A DNA stretch of 64,000 nt from Adiantum capillus-veneris (lineage: Eukaryota; Streptophyta; Polypodiopsida; Polypodiales; Pteridaceae), in NCBI GenBank assembly GCA_014529385.2, contig CM043946.1, positions 35,233,558-35,297,557 on the forward strand, given 5' to 3'. The notes beneath the pieces are model-generated. The model saw only the letters and a program-made list of their open reading frames with translations, was not told the DNA's origin and did no database searches. The translations under genes were made by a program, and so were the position numbers. Each line of letters opens with the position of its first letter. Positions within the stretch are counted from its first letter, which is position 1. Positions 59,890-64,000 of this stretch are shown piece by piece.

Positions 59890-60980
59890 TGTCTAACTTA
59901 AGGATTCTCCTGTGTGTTGGCTTGAACATCCAGAATTGAGTTTAAGGGAGGAGGAGTAGAATTCGTAGAGTCAGCCGTCTTGAGAAGTAGGCAGTCCGCC
60001 TTCATGCGTCCAGTTTCTCCACAAGAAAAACATTTGCCTTCTACTCTAAATTTCTCAATCTCATGACGATTAAGAAATTTTCTTCTTCTTCATACGGCCC
60101 TCTGACTTCTTTGCAAAAGCAAAGTTAAAATTTTTCTTTCTTGCAATCTCGAGAAGAATCATAAATCCTCTCATGTCTCACCCGATAATTATTCAACTCC
60201 ATCTTACGCGAAACTCCCCGAGTATGTAAATTCTCTGAGCTGAGTGAATAATTTCCTGTAAAGTACTGTGTGGATAAACTTTCATACTTCCGGATAAATA
60301 CGGGAGTAAACCCAATTCAAACTTGAGTATCTTCTCTTCCTCAGATATCTTCATAAAATGTGAAACTGATAAAAGTGCTTCCCAAAAAGTAGTAGACATA
60401 TGAAGCAACTTTCTGGTTCTCAAATTGACATATGCAATCCCAATCTTTCTTAATCTCGTTTTGAAAGTCTGGAGGCAAAAAGTTAAAACTGTAAATAAAA
60501 CAGTTTCTTGAACTCTTCCTAAATAGGAGGCTCCTTGTCTTCTTCCAAAAGAGTTAACCACCAATTACTGGTTGTGTCCTTCATATACATACTGACATGT
60601 CTGAGTTTAGAGCTCTCAGAGAAGCCTTCATCCTTGAAAGCGATGGCAAAATGTTGAATAAAATCCATAGCTTGTTTGATGTCTATCTTGCCAGAGTATG
60701 AATCAAACTTAATATCCTTATCTCTTGCCTTGAATGTCTTAGATCTCCCGTGGAAGATGTCAAAAAATCAAGAGAATAGATGGAAGATCCTTTGGTCTCT
60801 GAGGCCCGCTTCTTTGTTTTCTTCTTAGGAGCCTTAGTTTCAAGTGGTGACCCTTCCTAAACTGTTGCAACTTCTTTCCCTTCAACTGGATTAGTGTCAA
60901 GAGGCTGTTCCACTGGATCTCACACGCCCGTGGCCTCTTGTGCTATTGAGACAATAGGCGCTGGCTATGAAGCAGCCATG
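59890..60980 (-). pseudogene. B2 gag relic
   Basis: Homologous to B1 gag: TTFWEALLSVSHFMKI, KFELGLLPYLSGSMKVYP and HSTLQEIIHS at about 60400-60230. A knuckle-like region with Cys residues is near 60020. Several shifts (60193-60564 is the longest frame). The N-terminal start is near 60980, beside the conserved 'gatgaaaatatac' leader. Confidence 0.78.
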
Positions 60981-61164
60981 GTCTGTTGAAAAAGTGGTGA
61001 TGAAAATATACTTTGAATTTTTGCTACCTTCACATGATCTCTGCTGCAGTCAATTGCTCCATAGGTGATTGAGAAGTTGACATCATAATTATTGTTGTTT
61101 GTTGTCTGTGTCAAAATCATCTTGGCCTTGAGAAAAGCGAGGAAGCCTTATTCTCTGATACTAA

Positions 61165-62197
61165 TGTTATAGAATTGGAAAATTACTGCGGAATAAAAGT
61201 GAATTAAAAGAGAAGAGAGAGAGAGAGGGAGAAGAGTTGACATAGCACTAGGGATTGGAAGATGGGCCAGTCCCCCCCTTCAAAAGTAATCCTTTATTTA
61301 TAGGGCTATTCTGTACAAGCACATAAACCAAGGGTGGGACTCTATACCCACACCTCAACGTTCAACTATGTCTCAAGAGAGACCTTGCTAACTCTCAGTT
61401 CTGCTATCGCTAGACAATGTTGAGTCCTTCTGATTCCAAGTGCTTGTGCTTGTAGCTCTGTGGGTCTGTGTCTGTAGGTGACAAGTCCAGAAAGTGTTGT
61501 TTTTCTTAGAGTTGCTTTATTCTTGTTCCTAAACTGGGCAAAAAGTGGGTGACTTCTAAAAACTAGGGCCTGCCCATGCTTTTTATCTTTCTACGTGGAA
61601 TTTTGCTAAATCTAAGGGGCCTTCGCATGCCTTTTTACTACTAGAAGTGCCTACGCATGCTTTTATGTTGTTAAAAGTGTCTGATACTTGCATAGATTCC
61701 TTCTACACTTGCAGTACTTGCGCAAGGGGTCTACTAGGGTTAAGGTTAGGGTTAGGGTTTTTGTGTTTCCTTGCTCTGCTTCTTACCTACAAAAGATAGA
61801 CATGATTGTAGCATGCCACAAGCAAATATACTTGCCCAGGCATCCCTGGATGCACACACATACATTCATGATATGAGAAAACAATAAACTGAGAGACCAT
61901 AGGTCTCTGAGTCATGTTGACAGATCACTACTACTGAGGGAAACATCAGTTTGCCCTTATCTGTGAACCCATCTTTATTTATGTGCTTGTTCTGACATGT
62001 GCAGTCATACTTAAGTTGACAGACTACTACTGATAGTGCACACAAGGCAACTATAAACTATATCTGTCAAGTTTTGAGGTCTGTTCTATTAATTCCTAAA
62101 TACACGAGATTTAGAAATCAAAACTGTTGGTTGCAACAACCAAATTACATTCATATTCGTGTGGCCATAAATAGCCAATATGCAATAATCTACAACA
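61165..62197 (-). repeat. LTR of B2
   Basis: 1,033 bp. Shares the GA-rich left end, 'cactagggattggaagatg', 'gccagtcccccc', the telomere-like ggttagggttagggt (about 61745) and the right end ccataaatag...caaca with the other B LTRs. Confidence 0.85.
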
Positions 62198-63409
62198 TCG
62201 GTGCAGTAGTAACAAGTCGCTTCAATGTTTGGAAGCATTGATCAACCTCGTCAGTCCACTAGATAGATGGACTAACACTATCCTTTTTGTTTCGGACACC
62301 CTCTAACAAACGGACGGGTAAAGGGTTCAACAATGCAAGCATAGGCTTCAATAAATTTCCGAAAGAAGTCAAGAAAGAATTTCACTTGTCTGATTGTGCG
62401 AAGAATGTGCCAATCCAACACAACACGTATCTTTTCGGGGTCAATGCGAATGCCATCAGTTGAGACGATGTGACCCAGATACAACAACTCGATGCGAAAA
62501 GGAATGATGTCATTCCCTCTTTGTCACAAAAGTTAGTGGCATGGTTTTATTCGCACTTAGATTCTTGCACATAGAACTTCTCTCGCCTTAAAATACGTAA
62601 GACGAGACGAAGTTGTTGTAGATGCTCCTCGAGTATCTTACTATGGATTAAGATATCATCAAGGGACACAACAACCCACTTTTTGAGATACTGACAAAAG
62701 AGATCATACATCATCTACTAGAAAGTGGTAGGAGCGTTGGTTAACCCAAAGGGTAAAACCAAAAACTTGTAATGTCACCGTGTATGAAATGCGGTTTTCG
62801 GGACATCACATGGGTGAATCTAGATGTGTTTGATGGTATCCAAGCCATAGAACGATCTTTGTGAAATAATGAGCACCCGAGATGCGATCCACAAAATCAT
62901 CCATTCAAGGCAACGGATACTTATTTTTGACGTGACTGTATTGAGACCTTTGTAATCTACGCAAAAGCACATCCCTCCGTCTTTTTAGCGAGAAGCACAG
63001 GAGTGCTCCGCGAAGACTTACTTGGTTCAGTAAAACTCTTCGCAAGATAGACGTGAAGTTGCCTAGCTATCTCGTTGTCCTCTTTTGGGTTGAACCTATA
63101 AGGTTGCCGAGAGACGGGATGGGTACCAGGCAAAAGCTCTAGCTTGTGATCAAGATCGGGTCCACTAGATGGTGGAAGCCCATCTGGTAAATCCGGCGGA
63201 AATAAGTCCATAGATTCAACTAAGACGGAAACAAAATAACCTTTAACGCTGACATTAGGCCTCAAGACATGGATCGCTCCCTCGATGGTCCGCATAACAG
63301 ACCACATACGAGTTATTAACGAAAGACGTGTCATGTTTAAGAGTCTGTACCACACGAGAATAAATAAAATTGTGAGTAGAGCCGTTATCAGTGGTCACAG
63401 TATTGAAAG
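62198..63409 (-). pseudogene. Chromovirus 'D' protease-RT relic
   Basis: Minus-strand pieces in order: a protease active-site motif (DNGSTHNFI near 63400), then the RT start (DHKLELLPGTHPVSRQPYRF, PSKSSRSTPVLLAKK; 63355-62957), then PFGLTNAPTTF, SLDDILIHS at about 62650 (the YxDD motif), LYLGHIVSTDGIRIDPEKI (62487-62430) and CFQTLKRLVTTAP at the left edge. Many shifts. B2 interrupts it on the left, and the B3 LTR begins on its right. Confidence 0.82.
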
Positions 63410-63435
63410 TGTACTAAAACACAAACTGAAATAAT

Positions 63436-63505
<70 letters not shown>

Positions 63506-64000
63506 AGAGAGTCGGCACAATGTTAGGTACTGGAAGATGGGTCAGTCCCCCCCTTAAAGGCAATCCTTTATTGATAGGTCTATTCTTTACGAGCACATGA
63601 ACCGGAGTGGGGCACTATTCCCACATCCATTCTATTCTCCTGGATTGGGACACAATTCCCAATTTTCCACATCCATTCTATTGTCCTAGAGAACAACATA
63701 ATTACCATGTCCGTTTTGTAGATTTGTGTTCTTCTGGCTCTGCAACGTTCTTCTCATTTCCTCTGGCTTCAAGATCTGCAATCTCCAGTGATGGTTGGGT
63801 CTTCTTCTTCTAGAGGCTAGACTGGAGGCTCTATGGGTCTCCCTGTGTAGAAGTGGTAGATCCCCTCTGCTTATAAATTGTCCAAAAGGTGTTGCTTTAT
63901 TCTAGCCTCTAAACTGGGCAAAAAGTGGTTGAGCCTACGCATACTTTTTACCTGCTAAAAGTGTCTGCGCATGAATTCTGCTGCTAAAAAGTTCCTGCGT
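63410..64000 (-). repeat. LTR of a third B copy (B3), cut by the window edge
   Basis: Starts tgtactaaaacac, with (GA)n at 63436-63511, then 'gatgggtcagtccccccc', 'gagtggggcactattccca' and 'cctacgcatact' as in other B LTRs. No primer-binding site on the left, so it is a 3' or solo LTR inserted in D. Confidence 0.8.
63436..63511. repeat. (GA)n microsatellite in the B3 LTR
   Basis: About 37 GA units. The same position holds only short GA runs in the B1 and B2 LTRs, so the array has expanded in this copy. Confidence 0.95.

Larger units (their letters stand above)
59866..62197 (-). mobile_element. LTR element 'B2', left-truncated copy of the B family
   Basis: LTR at 61165-62197 (tgttatagaattgg to ctacaaca), decayed primer-binding site at about 61152-61163, leader, gag relic and the start of the protease region. 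The left part is lost at the chromovirus C LTR. On the right the LTR directly abuts element D sequence encoding the RNase H approach, so B2 inserted into D. Confidence 0.8.

Overview
This is a nuclear window from a large, repeat-rich land-plant genome, most likely a fern (inference). The evidence is plant-type L1 LINE and Ty3 elements, PLS-class PPR gene relics of the kind expanded in ferns and other early-diverging plants, a DUF7869-like transposase relic and a split ankyrin-PGG gene. Long (GA)n, (CT)n, (CA)n and (AT)n arrays occur every few kilobases. I found no intact cellular gene. Most coding signal is decayed transposon sequence, and the host-like genes (two PPR loci, ankyrin-PGG) are broken or incomplete.

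Layout. 37-6402: a full-length minus-strand L1-type LINE flanked by a perfect 17-bp target-site duplication (TSD), with ORF1 and ORF2 overlapping at ATGA. 6403-7984: a fold-back repeat with a tRNA-like core, then microsatellites. 7985-22944: a very large minus-strand Ty3-type element ('A'). It reads gag, protease, RT, RNase H, two integrase zinc-finger modules, integrase, a second protease domain, a separate long accessory ORF, a polypurine tract and a 3' LTR. No matching 5' LTR is visible. 24.36-25.93 kb: a minus-strand PPR relic. 28.0-28.6 kb: three tandem SINE-like units. 29.5-30.07 kb: an ankyrin-repeat exon. 30.07-34.0 kb: a minus-strand gag-only LTR element with an Asp-tRNA-type primer-binding site. 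34-39 kb: microsatellites and degenerate tandem repeats. 39.2-40.5 kb: a plus-strand PPR relic. 40.68-41.77 kb: a repeat cluster with a 634-bp higher-order period. 41.78-44.4 kb: a DUF7869-type transposase-like pseudogene. 44.31-44.95 kb: a PGG/transmembrane tail of an ankyrin protein. 46-47.1 kb: minisatellites. 47.3-48.14 kb: a gag fragment.

48.36-64 kb is a nest of LTR elements. A plus-strand chromovirus ('C': RNase H, integrase, chromodomain) is split by a minus-strand gag-protease LTR element ('B1', 50515-58461) and resumes at 58462 with its polypurine tract and 3' LTR. B1 itself carries a solo LTR of family A in its 5' LTR (TSD acaca), a 372-bp MITE-like element, and an unclassified insertion of about 2.54 kb in its leader. 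A second B copy (B2), a chromovirus protease-RT relic (D) and a third B LTR fill the right edge.

The most unusual object is element A. Its gag-to-second-protease region is a nominal open frame of about 3,200 codons kept almost entirely in one frame despite many stops. It is followed by an accessory ORF of about 1,100 residues that I do not recognise: a globular N-terminus, coiled coil, proline-rich spacer and C-terminal domain.
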